14,491 bases of DNA from an uncultured Verrucomicrobiales bacterium (lineage in GTDB: Bacteria; Verrucomicrobiota; Verrucomicrobiia; Verrucomicrobiales; Akkermansiaceae). Position 1 is the stretch's first letter. Each line of letters opens with the position of its first letter. The stretch spans positions 1 through 14,491 of the forward strand of contig CALBVA010000048.1 of NCBI GenBank assembly GCA_937969125.1, read 5' to 3'. The position numbers and the translations under genes were made by a program. The notes under the pieces are model-generated. The model worked only from the letters and a program-made list of their open reading frames with translations, made no database searches and had not been told where the DNA came from. Positions 7,363 to 14,491 of this stretch are shown here, in pieces.

Positions 7363-9849
7363 ATGGAGTTTTTTTTACATAACGAGGAGGGCATTCAATT
7401 CCCTCCCATCCGGCCCAGCTACCAGTCGGGTGAACGCTACTTCAACCGCTTCTGCTGCCTGATCCCACGTGACGCACACAGCAGCATTCTCGGTGAAGGA
7501 GGCGCAGGGACGGTCCATCTCGCCCGGGATGAAACCATGGATCGCCTCGTCGCCCTGAAACTCCTCAGCCAGGAGTTACAAAGCGATCCCATGGCGCGTC
7601 TCGATGTCATCCGCGAAACCCGCCAGGCCATGGACCTGACTCATCCTAATATCGTCCGGATTCATGATTTCCATGAAGGGCGAGAAGGCTGGGGAATCTC
7701 GATGCAATATATCAAAGGCCTCGACCTTGATAAATGGCGCATCGAAAACAGCTCCGGCACCAGCAGCATCATCCCTTACCCGGTCGAGCGCATCGAGGAC
7801 TGGGTCCGCCAACTCTGCGACGCCCTGGCCTACGCCCATGATGACGCCATGATGGTGCACCGCGATATTAAGCCGCGGAACCTCATGCTGGAGCGCCGGG
7901 ATGATGGGCGGGAGAAGCTCTACCTCACTGACTTTGGAATCACCAAAAAACTCGCCACCCACACCCTCATGGTGTCGAAGGTGCAGCCCGCCGCAAAGGA
8001 TGAGAAGGCCGCGCTCGGCACCCTCCCATACATGTCATGGCAGCAGCTGGAGGATGAGACACCCACGATCTATGATGACATCTATTCCGTAGGAGCCACC
8101 ATCTATGATCTGATCACTGGTCGCCCACCATTCTTCGAGGGAAGCTACGATCAAATCCGCCACCAAATCGAAAACACCCCGCCTCCCACCATGGCGGAGC
8201 GATTAGAAGCCTTCGCCCTGCCGAATCCCGGCATTCCATCGGTTTGGGAGGAAGTCGTCCGCGATTGCCTGATGAAGGACCCGCAGGACCGACCGACCAG
8301 CCTCAGGGAAATCTCCGAGCGACTCGGCCTCAGCAGTGCTGCTCCGGTCATCGTCCAGAGCGCCCCCGCTGCCCCGGTGGGCAATCCCGCCCGCGAAGCC
8401 GAACTCGAAGAAACTCTTTCCACCAAGGACGGTGAGATTGCCAATCTCACCAGGGAAAATGAGTCCCTCCTCCAGAAAGCGGAAGTGCTCGCCTCCGAAA
8501 AGGAACAGGCCGTGAAAGCACTGGAAGCGGAACTCCTTCAACTGCGGGAATCAATCGCCAGCGGTGATAGTGCCAGTGAGTCCCTCAAAGCAGAACTCGC
8601 CATCCTGCAAGCCACGATCGGCCAGCGGGAAGAAGAGACCGCCCGCCTACAAGAGCAGATCCAACAGGTCCAGAAAACCGCCCAGCTGGATGGCGATGAA
8701 GCGATGTCCGCCCTTCGGGACTCCATCGCAGAGAAGGACGCTGAAATCAGCCGCCTCCATACCGAGAAAACCGAGCAACAACAGCAACTTGAGCAAGCCG
8801 TCCTGATCGGCGAGCAAGAAAGCGCTCAGGTCGTAGAACTTTCGAAAGCTATCGGCGAGCGCGAGAATGAGGCCGCCCAACTCCGAGAGCAACTCGCCCA
8901 GACCCAGCAGAACGCCAAAGCCGAGGGGGACGAAGCCACCGCCGCCCTCCGCGATTCCCTCGCCCAAAAAGACGCCGAGCTCCAAAAACTCCGCTCCGAC
9001 AGCGGCAATCAGCAGGCTCAACTGGACGAAGCCCTCCGCGCTTCCGAGTCCGAACGCGCCCGCGCCGCCGATCTTGAGGTAAAGCTTCAATCCACCCAGA
9101 AGGAGTATGCTGGTGCCGCCAAACAAATCGAACAAGCTCGCTCCCAAGCCACCGCTGCCATCGCCGAAAGGGACGGCGCGGTCGCAAAATCAAAACGCCG
9201 GGTAGAACAAACCGAGGCACGCCTCAGCGAATTAAAAAAACGCCAAAGCGCACCCCTCACTCCGCTCCTTGTCACCCTTCTGGGCTCCTTGATCCTTGGG
9301 GTCGGTGGTGGCATCCTCCTCGGGAAGTTCATGCCGATGGCCGAGAGCTCGGAACCCGTAGCAGCGTCACTGGACTTCACTCCTTACGAATCCCAGATCC
9401 CCGCCAGCCCCGGCGAGATAGGCACCCCCATTAGTGCCGGCCTTTTTCGCGACTACGCACTCACCACCGGAGTGAGCGAGGAGGACCTTGATAAACTCGC
9501 CCCCGGGCTTTCGGAAATAGAGGACGAGGCACCCGTCGCCGGCTTGACGTACCTCATGGCAGAAAGCTTCTGTGCTTGGCTCACCGTTCGCGATCCCATG
9601 GACGCAATTGATGAGGATAGCCGGGCCCACTATTACATTCCCGCCCGTGACGAACTCCCCTCCTCCGCCGGGCAGGAAAATCCGGAATGGACCAGCACTC
9701 CCTATGCCGCCGCCGGCGCCAATGACGCCCGCCAAATCGCAGTCGCAGATGCCTCCGAAAACGACTGGTTAGTCAAGACCTGGACCTCCACTTTGAAGAA
9801 CCGAAAGCCGATGACCTTCCGCGTCATCCTCTCGGAAGGCCCGAAGTAA
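7363..9849 (+). CDS. Transmembrane Ser/Thr protein kinase with coiled coil and FGE-like C-terminal domain
   Basis: The product is 828 residues long. It transfers phosphate from ATP to Ser/Thr of partner proteins. The kinase domain spans about 40-322: Gly loop GEGGAG 44-49, Lys66, a likely helix-C Glu85, catalytic loop HRDIKPRN 166-173, DFG 190-192, helix-F Asp239 and Arg310. All core catalytic residues are present. The APE motif is altered: GTLPYMSWQQLE, with SWQ in place of APE. Residues 345-626 form a long coiled coil with an internal duplication. A membrane helix lies at about 632-655. The outer C-terminal part (about 685-826) resembles FGE/SUMF1 domains (APVAGLTYL, ESFCAWL, YYIPARDELP, then FRVIL) but is short and lacks the catalytic Cys region, so it is probably a sensor or binding module. 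ATG 7363 is the only ATG after the upstream in-frame stop (TAG 7330). No SD precedes it, and eight T follow closely at 7369-7376. Confidence 0.95.
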   Translation: MEFFLHNEEGIQFPPIRPSYQSGERYFNRFCCLIPRDAHSSILGEGGAGTVHLARDETMDRLVALKLLSQELQSDPMARLDVIRETRQAMDLTHPNIVRIHDFHEGREGWGISMQYIKGLDLDKWRIENSSGTSSIIPYPVERIEDWVRQLCDALAYAHDDAMMVHRDIKPRNLMLERRDDGREKLYLTDFGITKKLATHTLMVSKVQPAAKDEKAALGTLPYMSWQQLEDETPTIYDDIYSVGATIYDLITGRPPFFEGSYDQIRHQIENTPPPTMAERLEAFALPNPGIPSVWEEVVRDCLMKDPQDRPTSLREISERLGLSSAAPVIVQSAPAAPVGNPAREAELEETLSTKDGEIANLTRENESLLQKAEVLASEKEQAVKALEAELLQLRESIASGDSASESLKAELAILQATIGQREEETARLQEQIQQVQKTAQLDGDEAMSALRDSIAEKDAEISRLHTEKTEQQQQLEQAVLIGEQESAQVVELSKAIGERENEAAQLREQLAQTQQNAKAEGDEATAALRDSLAQKDAELQKLRSDSGNQQAQLDEALRASESERARAADLEVKLQSTQKEYAGAAKQIEQARSQATAAIAERDGAVAKSKRRVEQTEARLSELKKRQSAPLTPLLVTLLGSLILGVGGGILLGKFMPMAESSEPVAASLDFTPYESQIPASPGEIGTPISAGLFRDYALTTGVSEEDLDKLAPGLSEIEDEAPVAGLTYLMAESFCAWLTVRDPMDAIDEDSRAHYYIPARDELPSSAGQENPEWTSTPYAAAGANDARQIAVADASENDWLVKTWTSTLKNRKPMTFRVILSEGPK

Positions 9850-9852
9850 TTT

Positions 9853-11691
9853 TCACTTCTTCGCCCGCTTGGCATTTGCGACGATGCGCATGAGGTCGCG
9901 ATTGACCGAGGGATCACCAAAGAGCAACAGCCGCGCCTGCTCGATGAGATCGTCCAATCTCTCCAACGGCGCTTTCATCACGATGTGTGGCGCGCGGCGG
10001 TCGTAGTCCTCGAGATTTCGCGAAAAACTTCCCTGCATCGCTCCGGGAAAAAGCTGCCCCACCCAGCCGACGACATTCCACCACAGCCCCTTCGGAATAG
10101 CATCCTTCGCTGCTCCCGGCAGGACCTCCGTCGCGACATTTTGCGGGCCGAATTCCTCCTGCCACTTCTCACCCGTGGCCGTATTGATAAAATCGAGCAG
10201 CCTTCCCGCTCCCGTAGCCCATTCCGACTCCACATTCCCCCCGCCAAAGACCTTCAGCATCGATTGAAATTCATCGAGCCGATGGCCCAGGTCACCATCG
10301 GTCGCCGAAAACAAAACACGGAAGGCCAACACCCCGAAGGAATAGAGATCACGCGTGGCACCGACTCCCGGGAAGAGGTCGAAATTAACCCGCTCAAACA
10401 TCACTCCGCTCTCGCCCACTTTCTCCGGATCCAGTTCCTCGGGCAGCTCCATCGGGTAACTCAGGAAGCGCCACTCGCCGTCACCTTTCTGGGTATCCAG
10501 CGTGGCGAAAAATTCGCACCGTTTCCCGCCGCGCACTGCGAACTGCAGGCGGAGGAGATCCTTCCGTGAAGAGTCCAGCGGCTCGGAAGTACGAAGAGTC
10601 CCGGACATCACCACCTTCCCATCCTCCGGCGCGGTGATCTTCCTCACGTGCATCGTGACCGTGCCATTGACTGCGTGGAAACGCCCCGGTGGAGCATAAA
10701 TCGACCCCGTCTCCGGCGCAATCGCGAGCGGGAATCCCTCGCCCGTCGGCCCCAGCGGGAACTGCACAAAGCGCGGGGTATCGCACAACTGAACATCCTG
10801 CGTCCACAGAAACGGCAACCCGGTGCCCGTTTGGGAGACATTGACCACAAAAGAATCCTCCCCCAATCCACCAAAGGGCACACGCAGGGCTTCCAGTGAC
10901 TTTTCCACTGCTCCCATCGCCCCGCGCAGCGCGCAGAGCTTCAGGAAAAAAACCTCAGCCACCCGGTCCGCGACCGATGACCGCCCTTGAATGAAGCCCG
11001 CTCCACTCCGGTCATTGCCATCCTCCGGCAGCTTACCAGCCATCACCTCGGCAGCGGGCGCGCGTAGAGCCTTCCTCAACGCCCCGGTCTGCTCAGATCC
11101 CAGGAAATCAACATACCTCCCGAAGTCAAACGACGCGGCCCGGCGAACCATCAGCCGTCCACCCTCCCGATTAAAGAGCACCTTCTCTCCAAAAAATTCC
11201 TCCACCGTCTTCACTCCCGGACCATCCGGAGCATCCGGACTCAGCGAAACCAGACTGTCTTCACCCGTAACCAGATAACGGAATTCCGACTCGTGATAAG
11301 ACGGCAACATCTTCTTTCGCAGCACCTCCGCATCCTCGCAAACAGGATAAATTTCACCCGCCAAGCCGCCCATCACCATCGCGGGAATCGGTTCGTCCTC
11401 CCAAGCCCCCCGCCACAGCTGTCTCTCATCCACGGAAGCATATCCATCAATCAACTCCCGCCACTGCTGGTCCGCCACCACATTTAGAATCGGACGGGTG
11501 ATGGCATCACGGTCGCGCGAGAAATCCTGCGTCCAGATTTCCATCAGCTCCTGCACCTGACCACGCCCATCACAGACCGCCCCGAGATAGACCAAGGCAC
11601 GCGGACGAGTCTCCAGAATAACGGGGATTCCGTTCTCCACCGCCAAAAAAAGCGGTGCCAGTGACGGATCGGGAAAAGCAACAAATTCCAT
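9853..11691 (-). CDS. Uncharacterised protein, probable highly degenerate pseudokinase
   Basis: The product is 612 residues long from ATG 11691; ATG 11751 and 11793 are in-frame alternatives. The N-terminal 200 residues (MEFVAFPDPSLAP...) match nothing that I recognise. From about residue 240 the pattern follows a kinase C-lobe: a helix with VAEVFFLKLCALRGA; a catalytic-loop position reading GGLGEDSFVVN (about 275-282) with no HRD, Lys or Asn; a possible DFG remnant at Asp304; and a clear helix-F signature DLYSFGVLAF from Asp448. About 140 residues, partly beta-like, separate Asp304 from Asp448, against 49 in the neighbouring active kinase. If this reading is right, the protein cannot phosphorylate and is a scaffold or regulator. 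It has no signal peptide and is probably cytoplasmic. It is convergent with the kinase gene (three bases between the stops) and divergent from the lipoprotein gene. The gene is secure; the fold assignment is moderate. Confidence 0.85.
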   Translation of the reverse strand: MEFVAFPDPSLAPLFLAVENGIPVILETRPRALVYLGAVCDGRGQVQELMEIWTQDFSRDRDAITRPILNVVADQQWRELIDGYASVDERQLWRGAWEDEPIPAMVMGGLAGEIYPVCEDAEVLRKKMLPSYHESEFRYLVTGEDSLVSLSPDAPDGPGVKTVEEFFGEKVLFNREGGRLMVRRAASFDFGRYVDFLGSEQTGALRKALRAPAAEVMAGKLPEDGNDRSGAGFIQGRSSVADRVAEVFFLKLCALRGAMGAVEKSLEALRVPFGGLGEDSFVVNVSQTGTGLPFLWTQDVQLCDTPRFVQFPLGPTGEGFPLAIAPETGSIYAPPGRFHAVNGTVTMHVRKITAPEDGKVVMSGTLRTSEPLDSSRKDLLRLQFAVRGGKRCEFFATLDTQKGDGEWRFLSYPMELPEELDPEKVGESGVMFERVNFDLFPGVGATRDLYSFGVLAFRVLFSATDGDLGHRLDEFQSMLKVFGGGNVESEWATGAGRLLDFINTATGEKWQEEFGPQNVATEVLPGAAKDAIPKGLWWNVVGWVGQLFPGAMQGSFSRNLEDYDRRAPHIVMKAPLERLDDLIEQARLLLFGDPSVNRDLMRIVANAKRAKK

Positions 11692-11756
11692 GGTTGGGTT
11701 GAGGACAGTTTTTCCCGTTTTGCCGGACCCGCAAGGGAATAATAACTTCATCAAAC

Positions 11757-11795
11757 TTCGTATAGACGAATCAATTATTTCCCTTGATGACATCA
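11757..11795. promoter_or_regulatory. Two perfect inverted repeats in the divergent 11692-11864 region
   Basis: TTCGT-ATAG-ACGAA (11757-11770) and TGATG-A-CATCA (11785-11795) lie between the pseudokinase-like gene (minus) and the lipoprotein gene (plus). They are candidate operators for one or both promoters. Placing the minus-strand start at 11691 keeps both sites outside the coding region; the longer alternative from 11793 would place nearly all of them inside. No confident -35/-10 pair was found. Confidence 0.3.
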
Positions 11796-11864
11796 GGCAA
11801 AAACGATTCCCTCAGAGTGAACGGCAGCTCTTTTAATTTCGAATCCAAAACCTTCTTTTTCCCG

Positions 11865-12491
11865 ATGAAACCAGCCCACGCCCTTTCCTCTCTGATCGCC
11901 CTCTCACTCGCCCTCGCATCATGCGGAGGTAAAGATGCTCCGACCGCCGCCGATCGGATCAAGCAAGGGAATGACTTCGCCGCCGAACAGGCAAAAAAAG
12001 CTGCCGAGCAAGCCGCCATCGACAAGATGGAAGCCGAGGCGAAAGAACTAGCCGCCGCCGCCAAGAAGAAGGCCAAAGAAGCCGCCCAACAGGCCGTCGT
12101 CGCCCCCGCGAAGCGCGGTGAATTTCCCCTCACCATCACTCCGGATTCCAAAATCAAAAGCTCCTACTCCGTCCCTGTCCACGTCTTCAGCGTGAGCCCT
12201 GCCGGCGCCGCCTCCTGGCGCGGCAAGTCCACCGACGCCTACTGGAAGAGCCCGAACCCGGACGCCCAGGTCACCTTCGGATCAAAGTCCGGCGCAAAGC
12301 AATCCACCTTCGCCACCGCCGCACCCTTTCGTGCCGGCGAGCAGCACGTGGTCGTCATTGTCAAAATGGCCGGCGTCACCCGCCCGGAAGTCTTTGAGCT
12401 GAAGCGCAAGCCAAACCCCGTCGAGGGCCTGCCACCAATCGTCTCTCCACTGAAGCTGCGCCTCACTCCCGGCGGCATTCAGGTCCAGTAG
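11865..12491 (+). CDS. Small lipoprotein of unknown function
   Basis: The product is 208 residues long. ATG 11865 is chosen because it opens directly onto a lipoprotein signal (MKPAHAL, hydrophobic core, lipobox LASC with Cys20). The upstream in-frame ATG at 11784 would add 27 residues before the signal. After Cys20, residues 28-78 form an Ala/Lys/Glu-rich helix (AADRIKQGNDFAAEQAKKAA and onward), probably a coiled-coil spacer. From about residue 85 a beta-rich domain follows, with VPVHVFSVSPAG, SWRGKSTDAYW and EQHVVVIVKMAG. Gly at +2 does not signal inner-membrane retention under the enterobacterial rule, so outer-membrane location is possible. It lies 55 bp upstream of the pseudokinase-Sel1 gene on the same strand and is likely co-transcribed with it. 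The globular domain is not recognised. No SD is visible. Confidence 0.85.
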   Translation: MKPAHALSSLIALSLALASCGGKDAPTAADRIKQGNDFAAEQAKKAAEQAAIDKMEAEAKELAAAAKKKAKEAAQQAVVAPAKRGEFPLTITPDSKIKSSYSVPVHVFSVSPAGAASWRGKSTDAYWKSPNPDAQVTFGSKSGAKQSTFATAAPFRAGEQHVVVIVKMAGVTRPEVFELKRKPNPVEGLPPIVSPLKLRLTPGGIQVQ

Positions 12492-12546
12492 CACTCCCCG
12501 CCTATCCCGCCTCCCGGTCATTTGACCTTCAATCCCACCCGTCACC

Positions 12547-14340
12547 GTGGAACTCAACGCTGATCAATTCGCCCGCCTGGGTCTCCAGGAGGTCGCGGAT
12601 CTCAGTGGCTTCCTCGCCGAGGACGGCCGCTCTTATGAAGTAAAGGACCTCATTGGCCGACCCGATACCATCTCGGATCAGCTCGTTATCAAGACCTTCG
12701 ATCTCTCCTCCATCCCGGACGCCAAAGTCACCTGGGATACCGGTCGCTGGAGCACCGGCGGAGCACAGGACTGGAGCACCCAGGCCCACCCCGTCGGCGG
12801 GCAGGATGAGAAAAAAAACTCGAACGAAGCCACCAAGGCCGCCGTTAATGAGCTCCTCCAATTTAACTGGATCCTCGGAGAAAACTCCATGGGCGCCTTC
12901 TCTCCCGCCATTCTGGAAGTCGGAATGGTTGAACAGACACCCTACTTCATCCGCGAGCATTACGCCAAGACCGCTTACTCGCTCATCGAGACCAATGTCG
13001 CCCCCTCGCCGGATCTCCTTTTTCACATTGCCGAGTCCATCTGGACCGCTCTCGCCTTCTTCCATCAGCCGAATCTCAACGTCCCGCACGGAAACCTGAA
13101 GGCCAGGAATGTCCTCATCTCCGAGGGTAACCTCAAGACCGCACCCATCGTCCTCGCCGATGCCGTCCGCACCCAAGAGACCATTCGCCGTGGTGAAAAG
13201 ACCAAGGACCTGCAAAACCTCGGCATCATCCTTCTCCAACTCATCACCTGGGAGAAGGACACCATCCCCGTCTATGAAGCTCTCAATCGCGCTGAGAGTG
13301 CGAACTACGAAAAACTCGGAAAGCAAGGCCCGAAGTGGAAGGAGCTGATCTGTCGCCTCCTCGATGGTAGCTCTTATCAAGGAAATCCCGACACCGCTGA
13401 TATCCTCGCCGACTGGCTGCAGCCGGTACGGCCCTCAAAGTCGCCAATCCCCACCATTCCAAATCCCCAAGCCCCCTCTCCTGCCGGGCCGAATCTCGGA
13501 GGCTCTGCCGAAAAGGAAGAAGAGGAAGGAAACGTCAACGACGAGATTGATCAACTCATCAAGGAACAGGAATTTGCGAAAGGCTTCACTATCGCCCTGG
13601 CCTCCTGCAAAAAGGCTTCAACATCCGGTGGAGAAGCTGATCCCGCCACCTTCGAGCGCCTCAACTTCTGTGCCGATCACCTCGAAAAGCATGAACTCTC
13701 GGCCCCCGAACTTCTCAGAGATCTCGAGGAAGCCGCCGAACTTGGCTCCAGCAAAGGCTGCCTCCGGCTGGGAACCATTCTCATCGAGGACGAAGCGAAA
13801 CACGCCGAGGCCCTCACCTGGCTGGAAAAAGCCGCAGACGATGGAGGCGAAATTGCCGCCCTGGCCCCGCTGGCGAAACTCTACGAGAGCGGAACACCCT
13901 CTCACGATCCCGCCCCCGACAAAGCCTTCGAAGCCCTCTCCCTGCTGAACGAACAAATCCCCGGCGCGGATAAACAATACGCCCTGGCTGCCCTGATCCT
14001 CCGTGGCAAAACCAGCCAGCACCTTGGCTCCGCCATCCCCCTTCTGGAAGACGCCTCATCACAGGGATACTTCAAAGCCAGCGACCTCCTCGGCCAAGCC
14101 TACGCCACCGGTCACGGAACCGAGATTGATGAAAAGCGGGCTTACTCCCTCTTCGCTCAAGCGTGGAAAGAGTCCAAGGAAACGAACTCCCACTACTACA
14201 CCGCCTCAAACAACCTCGGCGTCTGCCTCGGCCTCGGCTTCGGCACTCCCCAAGACCTCGATAACGCGCGCGTGTATTTCCAACAAGGCGCCATCAAACA
14301 ACACGAGGCCTCGATGAAGAACCTCGCTGCAATGGCCTAA
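12547..14340 (+). CDS. Pseudokinase with C-terminal Sel1-like repeats
   Basis: The product is 597 residues long and starts at GTG 12547; an in-frame stop at 12523 precedes it and there is no ATG until codon 115. Residues 1-292 follow a kinase fold: VIK with Lys49, possible helix-C Glu102, a catalytic loop reading HGNLKARN (181-188) in place of HRDxKxxN, DAV (205-207) in place of DFG, and helix-F DLQNLG from Asp221. The catalytic Asp is replaced by Asn183, so transfer activity is unlikely, although Lys49, Asn188 and Asp205 could still bind nucleotide. Only 16 residues separate Asp205 from Asp221, so the activation segment is almost missing. A Pro-rich linker (297-320) and an acidic stretch lead to Sel1-type helical repeats (about 385-597; for example ALTWLEKAADDG and ARVYFQQGAIKQHEAS), which usually bind proteins. 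No signal peptide is present. It probably functions with the preceding lipoprotein gene and the nearby kinases. Confidence 0.92.
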   Translation: MELNADQFARLGLQEVADLSGFLAEDGRSYEVKDLIGRPDTISDQLVIKTFDLSSIPDAKVTWDTGRWSTGGAQDWSTQAHPVGGQDEKKNSNEATKAAVNELLQFNWILGENSMGAFSPAILEVGMVEQTPYFIREHYAKTAYSLIETNVAPSPDLLFHIAESIWTALAFFHQPNLNVPHGNLKARNVLISEGNLKTAPIVLADAVRTQETIRRGEKTKDLQNLGIILLQLITWEKDTIPVYEALNRAESANYEKLGKQGPKWKELICRLLDGSSYQGNPDTADILADWLQPVRPSKSPIPTIPNPQAPSPAGPNLGGSAEKEEEEGNVNDEIDQLIKEQEFAKGFTIALASCKKASTSGGEADPATFERLNFCADHLEKHELSAPELLRDLEEAAELGSSKGCLRLGTILIEDEAKHAEALTWLEKAADDGGEIAALAPLAKLYESGTPSHDPAPDKAFEALSLLNEQIPGADKQYALAALILRGKTSQHLGSAIPLLEDASSQGYFKASDLLGQAYATGHGTEIDEKRAYSLFAQAWKESKETNSHYYTASNNLGVCLGLGFGTPQDLDNARVYFQQGAIKQHEASMKNLAAMA

Positions 14341-14491
14341 GCCAAAGCCGCTCCAAACCACCAACAGCCCCGCAAATACTTTTTCTATAGTTTCCCGGGG
14401 ATATTATTATCGGGGACATCGGTGTTCAATAGTCCTAATTTTAATGGGGGGTAATTTTTGCCACCTGAAGCTCTCCAGCTCATCTGAGAGC
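14341..14491. other. Right-edge non-coding stretch
   Basis: No coding frame is evident after the Sel1 gene. The stretch contains AT-rich DNA around 14376-14460, GATA-TTAT-TATC within 14400-14412, and a perfect inverted repeat GCTCTC/GAGAGC at 14470-14475 and 14486-14491 that touches the window edge. No U tract follows within view, so it cannot be called a terminator. A promoter for the next gene is equally possible. Confidence 0.3.

Noticed and set aside
7363..9849. Kinase as PpkA of a type VI secretion cluster
   Set aside because: A kinase with an FGE-like domain can suggest this, but no sheath, tube, baseplate or FHA-domain gene is present, and such kinases also occur outside type VI clusters.
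9843..9859. GAAGT/ACTTC hairpin as a bidirectional terminator
   Set aside because: Only five base pairs, AT-rich, and no clear U tract on either strand.
11692..11793. Longer starts (11751 or 11793) for the minus-strand pseudokinase-like gene
   Set aside because: The added residues look non-coding, no SD supports them, and 11793 would cover both inverted repeats in the divergent region. They cannot be fully excluded.
11865..12491. Lipoprotein as a type VI secretion TssJ component
   Set aside because: Only a vague resemblance (PVHVFSV, then AYW) was seen. The domain order differs and no other type VI component is present in the window.

Overview
The window looks like a piece of a Gram-negative chromosome of moderate to fairly high GC. 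The best guess is Verrucomicrobiota or a relative in the PVC group. This rests on the combination of a giant two-partner-secretion (TPS) exoprotein, a Ser/Thr kinase fused through a long coiled coil and one membrane helix to a formylglycine-generating-enzyme-like (FGE/SUMF1-like) tail, Sel1-repeat and lipoprotein genes, and gene starts that mostly lack a Shine-Dalgarno (SD) sequence. It is an inference from domain content, not from a marker gene.

Layout. (1) Positions 1-5210, minus strand: the N-terminal 1,736 or so residues of a giant secreted filamentous-haemagglutinin-type protein that runs off the left edge. From its N-terminus it holds a signal peptide, a TPS domain with the NPNG motif, a transition with one Ca-binding-type Asp loop, five tandem 125-residue repeats, an unrelated autotransporter-like module of about 300 residues, and the same repeats again. 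(2) 5211-5571: a divergent intergenic region with nested inverted repeats and a possible structured leader. (3) 5572-7245, plus strand: two adjacent genes for exported, Lys/Ala-rich helical proteins of unknown function. (4) 7363-9849, plus: a transmembrane Ser/Thr kinase. (5) 9853-11691, minus, tail to tail with the kinase gene: a protein of unknown function that reads as a very degenerate kinase fold. (6) 11865-14340, plus, divergent from (5): a small lipoprotein, then a pseudokinase-Sel1 fusion that starts at GTG. (7) 14341-14491: no gene seen.

How the genes may work together. Three kinase-fold proteins (one apparently active, two apparently dead) lie within 7 kb, beside a lipoprotein and two exported helical proteins, and all of these adjoin a giant surface adhesin. 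The active kinase has its catalytic domain on the cytoplasmic side and its FGE-like domain outside, so a cell-envelope signalling unit is plausible. The two pseudokinases could act as regulators or scaffolds. That link is inferred from proximity only. I saw no tRNA, rRNA, CRISPR array, transposase or insertion sequence.
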